From Terrimesophilobacter mesophilus (GTDB taxonomy: Bacteria; Actinomycetota; Actinomycetes; Actinomycetales; Microbacteriaceae), in NCBI RefSeq assembly GCF_014200375.1, contig NZ_JACHBP010000001.1, positions 1,550,001-1,614,000 on the forward strand: 64,000 bases of DNA, given 5' to 3'. A program made the position numbers and the translations under genes. The stretch's first letter is position 1. The number at the start of each line of letters is the position of its first letter. A model generated the notes under the pieces. It ran no database searches. It saw only the letters and a list, made by a program, of their open reading frames with translations, and had not been told where the DNA came from. Below, piece by piece: positions 37,962 through 46,117 of this stretch.

Positions 37962-38932
37962 CGCGGGCGAAGACGGCCGAGCGGCAACTCCGGGGCAGGG
38001 AGCGCTCGGCCGTCATAGCCGTGGACCTGGCCGAATTGCCCATCAGGATCGGCGTGGTCGATGACCTCGGCCATCCAGCGGCTGCGCGAGGCGACGATCT
38101 CGTCGTGGCTGCGGCCCACGAAGTTCCACCACATGACGATCTCCTCCCCGAACGGCTCACCGCCGAGCAGGAGGAGGCGCGCGGCGTCTTCGCCGCTCGC
38201 GATCGTGAGCTGCGTCGCACCCGGTGCGCGATAGCCGACGTGGGCGGCAGGGACCGCGGTGCCGTCGAACTCGACGATGCCGGTGTCGACGAGGATGCCG
38301 TACTCGAACGTGGTCTCGACCGGCACCGTGACCGTCGTGTTCGCCGGCAGGTCGAACTGCGCGCCGACGATGGGGGTGAACGCGCTCGCGGTGGAGGTGC
38401 GCCCGAGCAGGCTCCCCAGGAAGACGCTCACGCTCGCCCCATCGTGGTCGAACACCTTGGGTACGAAGCGCTCGAACAGGGGCGCGCGGTGGCGGTCGGA
38501 GTCGGGCAGGGCCGTCCACAGCTGCACGCCGTGCAGCATCCTGGTCGCCGGCGTCGACACCTCCGAGTGCTGGATGCCCCTGCCCGCCGTCATGAGGTTC
38601 AGCTCGCCCGGCCGGACCATGGCGTGCGCTCCGGTCGAGTCCCTGTGCTCGATCTCGCCCGCGAAGAGCCAGCTCACGGTCTGCAGACCGGTGTGCGGAT
38701 GCGGCGGCACTACCATTCCGCCCGTCGCGGCCACGTCATCCGGCCCGTAATGGTCGGCGAAGCACCAGGCGCCGATGAGGGAGCGGCCGCGCTGCGGGAG
38801 GGTGCGGCGCACGGTCATCGCGCGGGGGCCGCCGAGCGGCACGTCGCGCGGCTCGAGCAGCTCGATGGCGCCGGAGGCGGCAGGCTCGGCCTCGCACACG
38901 AGCTCCTGAGGGTCGACTTCGAGGTTGCTCAT
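37958..38932 (-). CDS. Pirin family protein
   Basis: The 324-residue bicupin carries the pirin N-terminal domain with PHPHTGLQTVSWLFAGEIEH and HSEVSTPATRMLHGVQLW, including the metal-binding histidines. A C-terminal cupin spans about 205-310. Pirins act as redox sensors or quercetinase-like enzymes. Its TAG stop and the stop of the convergent nuclease gene share the palindrome CTAG. Confidence 0.93.
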   Translation of the reverse strand: MSNLEVDPQELVCEAEPAASGAIELLEPRDVPLGGPRAMTVRRTLPQRGRSLIGAWCFADHYGPDDVAATGGMVVPPHPHTGLQTVSWLFAGEIEHRDSTGAHAMVRPGELNLMTAGRGIQHSEVSTPATRMLHGVQLWTALPDSDRHRAPLFERFVPKVFDHDGASVSVFLGSLLGRTSTASAFTPIVGAQFDLPANTTVTVPVETTFEYGILVDTGIVEFDGTAVPAAHVGYRAPGATQLTIASGEDAARLLLLGGEPFGEEIVMWWNFVGRSHDEIVASRSRWMAEVIDHADPDGQFGQVHGYDGRALPAPELPLGRLRPR

Positions 38933-38986
38933 ACCGGCATGCTAGCCCGAGGCTTCGAGGGAGTTGCGGATGTCCCGTGTGAGACC

Positions 38987-39016
38987 TAAACTTATTCAAC
39001 CAAAAGGTAGAATAAG
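38987..39016 (+). promoter_or_regulatory. ArsR-type operator overlapping promoter and ribosome binding site
   Basis: CTTATTCAACC (38991-39001), AAAA, then GGTAGAATAAG (39006-39016) form an inverted repeat with 10 of 11 matches. A -10-like TAAACT (38987-38992) overlaps the left arm, and the right arm runs into the AAGGTGG ribosome binding region of the ArsR gene at 39024. The placement fits autorepression. Confidence 0.6.
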
Positions 39017-39023
39017 GTGGAGG

Positions 39024-39353
39024 ATGACGGCACAGCTCGAACTCGTCGAGACGTTCGCGGCGCTCGGCGACCCGGTTCGGCAGTTGATCGTCGAGCGGCT
39101 CGCCGAGGGGGATGCGACGGTCAACGAGTTGGCCGCGCTGTTCCCGATCTCGCTGCAGGCGGTCTCGCGGCACATCAAGGTGCTCGAGGCGGCCGGCGTA
39201 GTCTCGCGAAGCCGGGTCGCGCAATCGCGTCCCGTGCACCTCGAGGCGGCGTCCCTCATCCGCACCGCCGATTGGCTCGAAGCGCACCGACTGCGCCTCG
39301 AATCGCGATACGAGCGGCTGGATGCCGTGCTCGAAGAACTCAAGGAGTCCTGA
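39024..39353 (+). CDS. ArsR-family winged-helix repressor
   Basis: The 109-residue repressor has FAALGDPVRQLIVERLAEGD followed by the recognition helix region ISLQAVSRHIKVLEAAG, which is the ArsR fold. There is no metal-binding CVC-type motif, as in the subgroup paired with AHSA1/SRPBCC genes. I chose ATG 39024 after the GGTGGAGG stretch; a longer start at 38964 would cross the operator. The next gene follows immediately. Confidence 0.9.
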   Translation: MTAQLELVETFAALGDPVRQLIVERLAEGDATVNELAALFPISLQAVSRHIKVLEAAGVVSRSRVAQSRPVHLEAASLIRTADWLEAHRLRLESRYERLDAVLEELKES

Positions 39354-39839
39354 ATGACCAGCAAGCGCACCGTGGCCGCCCTCCCCGGAGAGCTCACCAT
39401 CGCCTTCACCCGCGAATTCGAGGCGCCCGCCGCGCTCGTCTTCCGCGCGCACACCGAGGAGGACCTCATCGGCAAGTGGATCGGCCCCATCGGAACGCAC
39501 ATGCGGATGCGCGAGTGGGATGCCAGGACGGGCGGAAGCTGGAGCTACGTCGTCGTCTCCGGAAGCGGAAACGGGGAGTGGGCCTTCCATGGCGCGTTCC
39601 ACGAGGTGACGGAGCCGAGCCGCCTCGTGCAGACGTGGGAGTTCGAGGGCAACCCTGGGCATCCGAACCTCGAGATCCTGGAGTTCGCCGACCTCGACGG
39701 CGGCCGCAGCCGCCTGACCGGGCTCTCCGTCTTCCCGACGCTCGAGGACCGCGACGGGATGCTCGCCGACATGGACGGCGGCATGGACGAGAACTTCAAC
39801 CGCCTCGACGGACTCATCGCCGCGGGCGAGCTCGGCTGA
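39354..39839 (+). CDS. SRPBCC (AHSA1-like) domain protein
   Basis: The 161-residue START/Bet v1-like fold protein carries AFTREFEAPAALVFRAHTEE near 17, WDARTGGSWSY, a GAFHEVTEPSRLVQTWEFEG strand pair and a C-terminal amphipathic helix (MDENFNRLDGLIA). It starts directly at the end of the ArsR gene. ArsR-SRPBCC pairs are common in actinobacteria; the ligand is unknown. Confidence 0.92.
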   Translation: MTSKRTVAALPGELTIAFTREFEAPAALVFRAHTEEDLIGKWIGPIGTHMRMREWDARTGGSWSYVVVSGSGNGEWAFHGAFHEVTEPSRLVQTWEFEGNPGHPNLEILEFADLDGGRSRLTGLSVFPTLEDRDGMLADMDGGMDENFNRLDGLIAAGELG

Positions 39840-39858
39840 GCGATGCGTTCTCAGCGGG

Positions 39859-40242
39859 TCAGCCGTCGACGGTAATAACCTCGCAATACGCGGATGCCGC
39901 TCGTGCGAGACGCCGGTCTGCCGTGACCAGGGGCGCTGCGAGCCTCTCAGCGAGCGCGACGTAGGCGGCATCGTAGGACGAGATGTTCTCGCGGAGCTGC
40001 CAGATCCGAGGGAGCAGTGGGAGGTGTCGCGACCGCCGGATGGGTGTTGATGCCCACGTTTCGATGTAGCGGTCGGCGTTCGCCGCCGACAGTTCTCGTC
40101 TGCTCACGAACCTTCGGATCGCGCTCGCGTACTCGACGTCGATGAGCTCCGGTGCATAGAGGTTGGCGGGTGGGATGCGTAGCGGTTCCGCGCCATCGTG
40201 GATTGTCGCGATCGCAGCCGAGCAGTCGATGACGAGGTTCAT
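39859..40242 (-). CDS. VapC-type PIN-domain toxin
   Basis: The 127-residue PIN ribonuclease carries VIDCSAA at the N-terminus (first catalytic Asp), an acidic residue in the YAPELIDVEYASAI helix, SSYDAAYVALAERL (third site) and VTADRRLARAA near 110 (fourth Asp). The start overlaps the antitoxin stop as ATGA. It probably cleaves a specific RNA when its antitoxin is lost. Confidence 0.93.
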   Translation of the reverse strand: MNLVIDCSAAIATIHDGAEPLRIPPANLYAPELIDVEYASAIRRFVSRRELSAANADRYIETWASTPIRRSRHLPLLPRIWQLRENISSYDAAYVALAERLAAPLVTADRRLARAASAYCEVITVDG

Positions 40243-40502
40243 GCGCGGTCACGCCTGCCTTCATGGATGATGTCGACGATGTCCTGCGCACCGAGGCTCT
40301 TGAGCCCAGGAAGTGGCCCACCGAGCATTGTCTGGAGGGTGGTCTCGTGTCCGGCGCGCTCTCGCACCTCGAGGTCGCGGGCGAGCTCCGTAAGCTCGCG
40401 TCGCAGGAATGCCGAAAGCGAAAGCCCTTCCTTCTCGGCGGACTTGCGGAGCCGCTCCTGAACTCCGGCGTCAAGATCGCGAACCTGCACCGTTACTCCC
40501 AT
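40239..40502 (-). CDS. VapB/FitA-like ribbon-helix-helix antitoxin
   Basis: The 87-residue protein has an N-terminal RHH segment VQVRDLDAGVQERLRKSA followed by LSLSAFLRRELTELA, and a flexible C-terminus that would wrap the toxin. There is no Shine-Dalgarno before ATG 40502 and a -10-like box lies only a few bases upstream, so the message may be leaderless. It is paired with the PIN toxin. Confidence 0.9.
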   Translation of the reverse strand: MGVTVQVRDLDAGVQERLRKSAEKEGLSLSAFLRRELTELARDLEVRERAGHETTLQTMLGGPLPGLKSLGAQDIVDIIHEGRRDRA

Positions 40503-40508
40503 GGATCG

Positions 40509-40549
40509 AGTTTAGCCGATATGCATGCGTTCCTGCGGATCTGCATGCA
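40509..40549 (-). promoter_or_regulatory. VapBC promoter with two TGCATGC half-sites
   Basis: TGCATGC at 40522-40528 and TGCATGCA at 40542-40549 are 20 bp apart, two helical turns. On the minus strand they lie just upstream of a TAAACT -10-like box (40514-40509) and the antitoxin ATG at 40502. This arrangement fits cooperative autorepression by VapB or the VapBC complex. Confidence 0.5.
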
Positions 40550-40647
40550 CCCGGGCAGACCCTTCGATTCTCCCCGGTGCCGACGACGCGGCATCCGGCC
40601 CACCCTGCATGCTGTGGAGAACCGCCCGCGTCGCAGCCTGGGGAGGA

Positions 40648-40875
40648 TCAGTCGCGCGCCAGCACGAGCAGGTCGCCGACCTGGCATCCGAGTGCGTCGC
40701 AGATCGCCCGCAGCGTCGAGAACCGGATGGCGCGCGCCCGGTCGTTCTTGAGCACCGAGAGGTTGACGATGCTCAAGTTCACGAGCTCGGCCAGCCGGGT
40801 GAGTGTCATCCCGCGCTCGTCCAGCAGCTCGTCGAGCCGACAGTGGATGCCGGTGAGCTCGACATCCTCACCCAT
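40648..40875 (-). CDS. XRE/YozG-like helix-turn-helix regulator
   Basis: The 75-residue Cro/CI-type protein carries CRLDELLDERGMTLTRLAELV and the recognition region LSIVNLSVLKNDRARAIRFSTL, then LGCQVGDLLVLARD, typical of the YozG subgroup. Its ATG overlaps the stop of the DUF2975 gene (TGATG). YozG-like regulators almost always follow DUF2975 membrane proteins. Confidence 0.9.
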   Translation of the reverse strand: MGEDVELTGIHCRLDELLDERGMTLTRLAELVNLSIVNLSVLKNDRARAIRFSTLRAICDALGCQVGDLLVLARD

Positions 40876-41651
40876 CAGACCAGCCCTTCCGTGTCGCGCT
40901 GGAGGCGTTCGCTGTAGCGGAAGGCGATCGCGACGGCCGCGAGCGCAAGGCCGAGGAACAGCGGCCAGAAGTCGATCTGGACGGCCAGTGTCGGAGCGGG
41001 AAGGCCGCTGCCGGGCAGCACGGTGAAGACGTAGTCGCTGATCGCCTCGCTCGGGGTGTCGCCGCGCCAGCCGGTCGGCGCAAGCAGTTGATGCGAGGCG
41101 ATGCTGTTGCCGACCCCGTAGCAGACCTGCCACACAAGGCCGCCGACGGCGATGAGTGCCGCCGTGCGCATGATCCAGCGTGTGAGCAGCGGCCGGAACG
41201 GGGACCCCGCGAGCAACCGGTGACAGAGGAGGGCGACCACGCCCGCGATGACCACGATGGTGATCCCCTGGATGAGGGTGCCGGCGGCGAGGAGCAGGCG
41301 CGCGTCCATCCCGAGGCCGGCGACCAGGACATCCGTTGTCGCGGTGCCACCACCGACCACGGATGCCGCAGGCGCCGGGTCGAGTGTGATCCACGGGAAG
41401 GTGGCCGGCAGGTAGAGCATGGGCAGCGACACTTGCACGCTGTCGCTCACGAGGGTGGTGATCGTGTTGACGACCGTGCCGACGAGGGCGACGCCGGCGT
41501 AGAGGAGCGCGAGGAACTGTCCGACCACGAGCACGGCCGGGCGGTGGTCCTGGCCGGCCTGGGCAGAGTTCCTGCGCACGATGACAACCGTCACCACGAG
41601 GCCCAGGATGACGACGAGGGCGGCGACGAACCACCAGGAAATGAAAGCCAT
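40875..41651 (-). CDS. DUF2975-family membrane protein
   Basis: The 258-residue protein has about four membrane helices (near 8-26, 42-66, 118-145, 165-185) and a final one near 230-245. It ends FRYSERLQRDTEGLV, matching the usual DUF2975 tail (LQxDTEGLV), although the region between helices 2 and 3 is longer than usual. It is coupled to the XRE regulator. Function is unknown; it is likely a membrane partner or target of that regulator. Confidence 0.82.
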   Translation of the reverse strand: MAFISWWFVAALVVILGLVVTVVIVRRNSAQAGQDHRPAVLVVGQFLALLYAGVALVGTVVNTITTLVSDSVQVSLPMLYLPATFPWITLDPAPAASVVGGGTATTDVLVAGLGMDARLLLAAGTLIQGITIVVIAGVVALLCHRLLAGSPFRPLLTRWIMRTAALIAVGGLVWQVCYGVGNSIASHQLLAPTGWRGDTPSEAISDYVFTVLPGSGLPAPTLAVQIDFWPLFLGLALAAVAIAFRYSERLQRDTEGLV

Positions 41652-41785
41652 CAGACGATTCCTTCCGTGCGATGCGACCGTTCGCCGGCCGACAGCGCGA
41701 GCGCGGCTGGCGGGATCCTGATCGCGAGGACGTCCGCGACGGCGGTGACCGAAGGGTGGATCGTCACGAGAGTGGTGGTGATCAC
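41651..41785 (-). pseudogene. Possible DUF2975 C-terminal remnant (44 codons)
   Basis: This open frame, with GTG 41785 and stop TGATG overlapping the start of the DUF2975 gene, ends GERSHRTEGIV, which parallels the tail of the next protein (SERLQRDTEGLV). The rest is Ala/Val-rich and shows no clear membrane helices. It may be the tail of a duplicated, decayed DUF2975 gene, or a real small leader protein; it is tightly coupled either way. Confidence 0.35.
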
Positions 41786-41797
41786 GGAAGTCTACCT

Positions 41798-41826
41798 AAC
41801 GTTTATCGATAACAACGATAAGCGTT
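41798..41826. promoter_or_regulatory. Operator-like inverted repeat AACGTTTATCG-N7-CGATAAGCGTT
   Basis: 11-bp arms (41798-41808 and 41816-41826) match at 10 of 11 positions. The site lies 12 bases upstream of the small 44-codon frame that leads into the DUF2975-XRE pair, in a clearly AT-rich stretch. It is the probable binding site of the XRE/YozG-like regulator. Confidence 0.62.
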
Positions 41827-41883
41827 AACATAACGACTCTCGATAGGAAGCGCAAGCGGTGATCTCGCTTGCACCGGGTCGGG

Positions 41884-42387
41884 TCAGGGAGACGGCGTCG
41901 TGGAGGGCTCCGGGTCGGGCGGGGTCGACGGTGCTGGCGTGCCGGATGGGGAGGGAGAGTCAGAAGGAGTCGGCTCGGGAGCCGATGGCGACGGCGCCGG
42001 TGGAGAACTCGGCTCCTCGGGGGGCGACTCCACGGGTGTCGGCGATGTCGACGGCGTCACGGATGGTGTCGGGCCGTTCGAGGGCATGACCACTGTCGTG
42101 GGCACCAGGTGCGGCAGGATGAGCACGAAGGCGATGAGGAGGACGAGTGCGAAGGCGCCGAGGACCCAGGGCAGGACCGCTCGGCGGCGCCGTGGCGGCG
42201 CTGCGGAGGCCGTGGGTGGGACGGCATCGCCTTCTGCTCCGGCGATGGGCACGTACGGGAAGAGCGGCTCCGTCGCCGCGGTGGTCGGCACCTCTGTTGC
42301 CGGCGCCGGGGCATCCGGCGTCCCGCTGGCCGGCAGGGGTTTCGTCGGCGTCGCGTCGGGGTCGGGATCGTGCGTTTCGTCGTCCAT
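41884..42387 (-). CDS. Single-span membrane protein with Pro/Ser/Thr-rich external tail
   Basis: The 167-residue protein has an acidic/proline cytoplasmic part, a basic RRRR stop-transfer signal, then one membrane helix (LPWVLGAFALVLLIAFVLIL, about 70-90), and a C-terminal tail composed almost only of Pro, Ser, Thr and Glu. The layout suggests a cell-wall-spanning stalk. No domain is recognised. Low complexity makes the function unreadable. Confidence 0.72.
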   Translation of the reverse strand: MDDETHDPDPDATPTKPLPASGTPDAPAPATEVPTTAATEPLFPYVPIAGAEGDAVPPTASAAPPRRRRAVLPWVLGAFALVLLIAFVLILPHLVPTTVVMPSNGPTPSVTPSTSPTPVESPPEEPSSPPAPSPSAPEPTPSDSPSPSGTPAPSTPPDPEPSTTPSP

Positions 42388-42495
42388 GATCTTCTCGTCG
42401 CACAGCGTAGTGACGATCCCTCCATGAACGGCTCGTTCTTCCAGCAGACTCCCAGTTCGTGACGCGGACCGCTAGCGTGAGGGAAGGGGGTACAC

Positions 42496-43217
42496 GTGGG
42501 CAGAATTCTCGGTCTCGCAGCGAATCCGGTGCTCACGAAACTCACCGACGAGTTGAATCAGCGCGACGACGTCGCGACACGCGTCGACGAGGCGATGCGC
42601 AGTGCGGAGCTTGAACCGTTCACGCGGGAGTTCTCGGTGCAGTCCGGCGATGCCGGCATCCGCCAGACCAGCTTCGAGCGCACGCCCGTCGACTACGCCG
42701 CCGAGCTCGCGTATTGGGGTGCGATCGAGTCTGTCGTCGGCACTGGACTCACCATGACCTTGGGCGCCGACCGCTCGGGAGCGTTGCAGCGCATCCTGTC
42801 GACCCAGACGGATGCGACGGTCGCGACGCTCGCCGAGCACTACGACGACATCGTGGCGACGGTGCCGCCAGCGGGGGCCGAGACGATGTGGCGGCTGCCG
42901 GGGATCTTCGGCTACGCGGACTGGCTCGGCCCGCTGCCTGAGCGCAGCATCCTGAGTTTCATGGCGGACAGGGCGACCGTCACCGACCTGCTCGACGACT
43001 CGGTGCAGGAGATGCCACCGGGCTGCCCGCCTTCCAGGTCGCCGTGCAGAGCTATAGTGACGACACTGTTTACGAGGCCAACTTCCACGTGGGCGACTGC
43101 GCAGACGTGAACCCGCCGACCGCATCCGATCACGAGCTCGTCGCCGACCTCGCGGATGCCGGCATTCCGCTCCCGGATGGCGCCGCCGGCATCTGCCTCG
43201 CCTTCGCCACCCCGTAA
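42496..43217 (+). pseudogene. Frameshifted gene of unknown function
   Basis: The GTG start at 42496 has AAGGGGG upstream. Frame 1 codes sensibly to about 43014 (…TDLLDDSVQEM) and then becomes Pro/Ser/Arg-rich up to its stop at 43110. The next frame continues with TGLPAFQVAVQSYSDDTVYE and runs to TAA 43215-43217, ending LCLAFATP-like. One missing base near ATGCC-ACCGGG (about 43013-43018) would join them into a protein of about 240 residues. I do not recognise the family. It is either a real frameshift or an assembly error. Confidence 0.6.
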
Positions 43218-43244
43218 CGCCCTGCCCCCCCACGCATCCCCACC

Positions 43245-43272
43245 CATCCATCCGTCCGTCCATCCGTCCATG
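43245..43272 (+). repeat. Tetranucleotide repeat (CATC/CGTC) x7
   Basis: Seven 4-base units CATC, CATC, CGTC, CGTC, CATC, CGTC, CATG lie in the spacer after the frameshifted gene. Such runs are prone to slippage. No coding role is seen. Confidence 0.7.
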
Positions 43273-43336
43273 CGTTGACTCGGGTCATTCTGTGGGTTGG
43301 ACGCCGTCGCAAGTCGCAGAATGACCCGAGTCAACG
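43273..43336. repeat. Perfect 20-bp inverted repeat with 24-base loop (REPIN-like)
   Basis: CGTTGACTCGGGTCATTCTG (43273-43292) is exactly complementary in reverse to 43317-43336. The loop between contains TTGGACGCCGTCGCAAGTCG. The length and perfection of the arms suggest a mobile palindromic element (REPIN or small MITE) rather than a simple terminator, since no T run follows. Confidence 0.7.
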
Positions 43337-43408
43337 AAGGGAGAGGGCGAGGAGGCAGGGGGGAGGGTGAGGGTCGAGGGAGGCGGGCGCGCGGGCGGGC
43401 GACGGGGC
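43337..43408 (+). other. G-run tract with G-quadruplex potential upstream of clpC
   Basis: The plus strand is purine-rich with at least eight runs of three or more G separated by 1-5 bases (GGGAGAGGG, then GGGGGGAGGGTGAGGG, then GGGAGGCGGG). It ends about 95 bases before the clpC start. A four-stranded structure is possible. Confidence 0.5.
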
Positions 43409-43504
43409 ATCACGCCGATGGCGAACAGGGGCAGTATCCCCGGGGTTCGCTCGTTACTCTCTTTGTAAGGCACCACACCTGCAGGGTGCCCAAGGAGATG
43501 TGAC

Positions 43505-45997
43505 ATGTTCGAACGCTTTACGGATCGCGCCCGCCGCGTGGTCGTCCTGGCCCAGGAAGAGGCCAAGATGCTCAACCACAACTACATCGGCACGGAGCAC
43601 ATCCTGCTCGGCCTGATCCACGAGGGCGAGGGGGTCGCCGCCAAGGCGCTCGAGTCTCTCGGGATCTCGCTGGATGCCGTGCGCGAGCAGGTGCAGGACA
43701 TCATCGGCCAGGGCCAGCAGCAGCCCACCGGGCACATCCCGTTCACGCCGCGCGCCAAGAAGGTGCTCGAGCTGAGCCTGCGCGAGGCGCTGCAGCTCGG
43801 CCACAACTACATCGGCACCGAGCACATCCTGCTCGGCCTGATCCGCGAGGGCGAGGGCGTCGCCGCCCAGGTGCTCGTCAAGCTCGGCGCGGACCTCAAC
43901 CGCGTGCGCCAGCAGGTCATCCAGCTGCTCTCCGGCTACCAGGGCAAGGAGCAGGTGCAGGTCGGAGCGAACGAGCAGGCGGGCGCACAGGCCGGCAGCC
44001 AGATCCTCGACCAGTTCGGGCGCAACCTCACGCAGGCCGCCCGCGACGGCAAGCTCGACCCGGTCATCGGGCGCGAGAAGGAGATGGAGCGGGTCATGCA
44101 GATCCTCTCCCGCCGCTCCAAGAACAACCCCGTCCTCATCGGTGAGCCGGGCGTCGGCAAGACCGCCGTCGTCGAGGGCCTCGCCCAGGCGATCGTGCGC
44201 GGCGACGTGCCGGAGACCCTCAAGGACAAGCAGCTCTACACCCTCGACCTGGGCAGCCTCATCGCCGGCAGCCGCTACCGCGGCGACTTCGAGGAGCGCC
44301 TCAAGAAGGTGACCAAGGAGATCCGCACGCGCGGCGACATCATCACCTTCATCGACGAGATCCACACGCTCGTCGGCGCAGGTGCCGCCGAGGGCGCGAT
44401 CGACGCGGCCAGCATCCTGAAGCCGCTGCTCGCCCGCGGCGAGCTGCAGACGATCGGCGCGACCACGCTCGACGAGTACCGCAAGCACTTCGAGAAGGAT
44501 GCCGCGCTCGAGCGCCGCTTCCAGCCCGTGCAGGTGCACGAGCCGACCCTGCCGCACACCATCAACATCCTCAAGGGGCTGCGCGACCGCTACGAGTCGT
44601 TCCACAAGGTGTCGATCACGGATGGCGCCCTCGTCTCGGCCGCGAACCTCGCCGACCGCTACGTGAGCGACCGTTTCCTCCCGGACAAGGCCATCGATCT
44701 GATCGACGAGGCCGGCGCACGCCTTCGCCTGTCGATCCTGTCGGCGCCGCCCGAGCTGCGCGAGTTCGACGACAAGATCGCCGAAGTGCGTGGCCGCAAG
44801 GAGGCCGCGATCGAGGAGCAGGACTTCGAGAAGGCCGCGAGCCTGCGCGACGACGAGAAGAAGCTGCTCGGTGAGCGGCTGCGTCTCGAGAAGCAGTGGA
44901 AGAACGGCGAGGCCGGCTCGACCGGTGTCGTCGATGAAGGCGTCATCGCCGAAGTCCTCGCCGCAGCCACCGGCATCCCGGTGTTCAAACTCACCGAGGA
45001 GGAGACCGCGCGTCTCGTCTTCATGGAGAAGGCGCTGCACGAGCGCGTCATCGGTCAGGAAGAGGCCGTCGCCGTGCTCGCGAAGACCATCCGCCGCACG
45101 CGCGCCGGACTCAAGGACCCGAAGCGGCCGTCCGGTTCGTTCATCTTCGCCGGACCGACGGGCGTGGGAAAGACCGAGCTCGCCAAGGCGCTCGCTGAGT
45201 TCCTGTTCGACGACGAGAACGCACTCATCTCGCTCGACATGAGCGAGTACGGCGAGAAGCACACCGTCTCGCGGCTGTTCGGCGCCCCTCCCGGGTTCGT
45301 CGGATTCGAAGAGGGCGGCCAGCTCACCGAGAAGGTGCGTCGCAAGCCCTTCAGCGTCGTGCTCTTCGACGAGATCGAGAAGGCTCACCCCGACATCTTC
45401 AACTCGCTCCTCCAGATCCTGGAGGAGGGCCGGTTGACGGATGGCCAGGGCCGCGTCGTCGACTTCAAGAACACCGTCATCATCATGACCACGAACCTCG
45501 GGACGAAGGACATCACCGGCGGCCCGGTCGGCTTCCAGGTCGAGGGCGACACCGCGACGAGCTATGACCGCATGCGCGGCAAGGTCGTCGAGGAGCTCAA
45601 GAAGCACTTCAAGCCCGAGTTCCTGAACCGCGTCGACGAGACGATCGTGTTCCCGCAGCTCAGCAAGCCGGAGCTCCTGCAGATCGTGGACCTGTTCACG
45701 AAGCGCCTGGCCGAGCGGATGCTGGACCGCGACCTGACCGTGGACCTCACGGTGTCCGCGAAGGAACGCCTCATCGATGTCGGGTTCGACCCGGCGCTCG
45801 GTGCCCGGCCGCTGCGCCGTGCCATGCAGCGCGAGGTCGAGGACCGGCTGAGCGAGCGCATCCTGCAGGGCGAACTCGTCGCGGGCGACCACATCCACGT
45901 CGACTTCGTCGAGGGGGAGTTCGTGTTCACGACGAGTCGGCAACTCGGCCGCGAGAAGCTCGACGAGCTCGAGGCGGCGGAGGTCGGCAGCAAGTAG
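43505..45997 (+). CDS. clpC: ATP-dependent Clp protease ATPase subunit ClpC
   Basis: The 830-residue Hsp100 unfoldase feeds ClpP. Two Clp-N repeats are each marked by the [13 protein letters not shown] phrase (residues ~20 and ~98). The first AAA module has Walker A GEPGVGKT near 214. A UVR-like middle segment ([20 protein letters not shown]) lies near 420. The second AAA module has GPTGVGKT near 552, followed by a C-terminal D2 small domain. AAGGAG lies about 8 nt before ATG 43505. The upstream GCGAAC...GTTCGC half-sites (43420-43452) are only loosely like a ClgR operator. Confidence 0.96.
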   Translation: MFERFTDRARRVVVLAQEEAKMLNHNYIGTEHILLGLIHEGEGVAAKALESLGISLDAVREQVQDIIGQGQQQPTGHIPFTPRAKKVLELSLREALQLGHNYIGTEHILLGLIREGEGVAAQVLVKLGADLNRVRQQVIQLLSGYQGKEQVQVGANEQAGAQAGSQILDQFGRNLTQAARDGKLDPVIGREKEMERVMQILSRRSKNNPVLIGEPGVGKTAVVEGLAQAIVRGDVPETLKDKQLYTLDLGSLIAGSRYRGDFEERLKKVTKEIRTRGDIITFIDEIHTLVGAGAAEGAIDAASILKPLLARGELQTIGATTLDEYRKHFEKDAALERRFQPVQVHEPTLPHTINILKGLRDRYESFHKVSITDGALVSAANLADRYVSDRFLPDKAIDLIDEAGARLRLSILSAPPELREFDDKIAEVRGRKEAAIEEQDFEKAASLRDDEKKLLGERLRLEKQWKNGEAGSTGVVDEGVIAEVLAAATGIPVFKLTEEETARLVFMEKALHERVIGQEEAVAVLAKTIRRTRAGLKDPKRPSGSFIFAGPTGVGKTELAKALAEFLFDDENALISLDMSEYGEKHTVSRLFGAPPGFVGFEEGGQLTEKVRRKPFSVVLFDEIEKAHPDIFNSLLQILEEGRLTDGQGRVVDFKNTVIIMTTNLGTKDITGGPVGFQVEGDTATSYDRMRGKVVEELKKHFKPEFLNRVDETIVFPQLSKPELLQIVDLFTKRLAERMLDRDLTVDLTVSAKERLIDVGFDPALGARPLRRAMQREVEDRLSERILQGELVAGDHIHVDFVEGEFVFTTSRQLGREKLDELEAAEVGSK

Positions 45998-46023
45998 TCC
46001 GCCGCCGCGGGTGACGCGGCGGA
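45998..46023 (+). terminator. GC-rich hairpin after clpC
   Basis: TCCGCCGC and GCGGCGGA (8-bp arms, 10-base loop) start two bases after the clpC stop. There is no U-tract, as is common in high-GC actinobacteria, so terminator function is plausible but unproven. Confidence 0.45.
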
Positions 46024-46117
46024 GCGCATCCGGTGTTGCCGCGTGCTGTGGGATGTCGCGTGGCGGACCACCTCGCGCGGGCGGGGCCGCACGCGCGATC
46101 GGCTCTAGGATCGACCC

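Noticed and set aside
43245..43336. CRISPR array
   Set aside because: Short tetranucleotide units and a single inverted repeat, without regular spacers or cas genes.
43420..43452. ClgR operator before clpC
   Set aside because: GCGAAC and GTTCGC half-sites are present but in the reverse order and too far apart for the known pattern.
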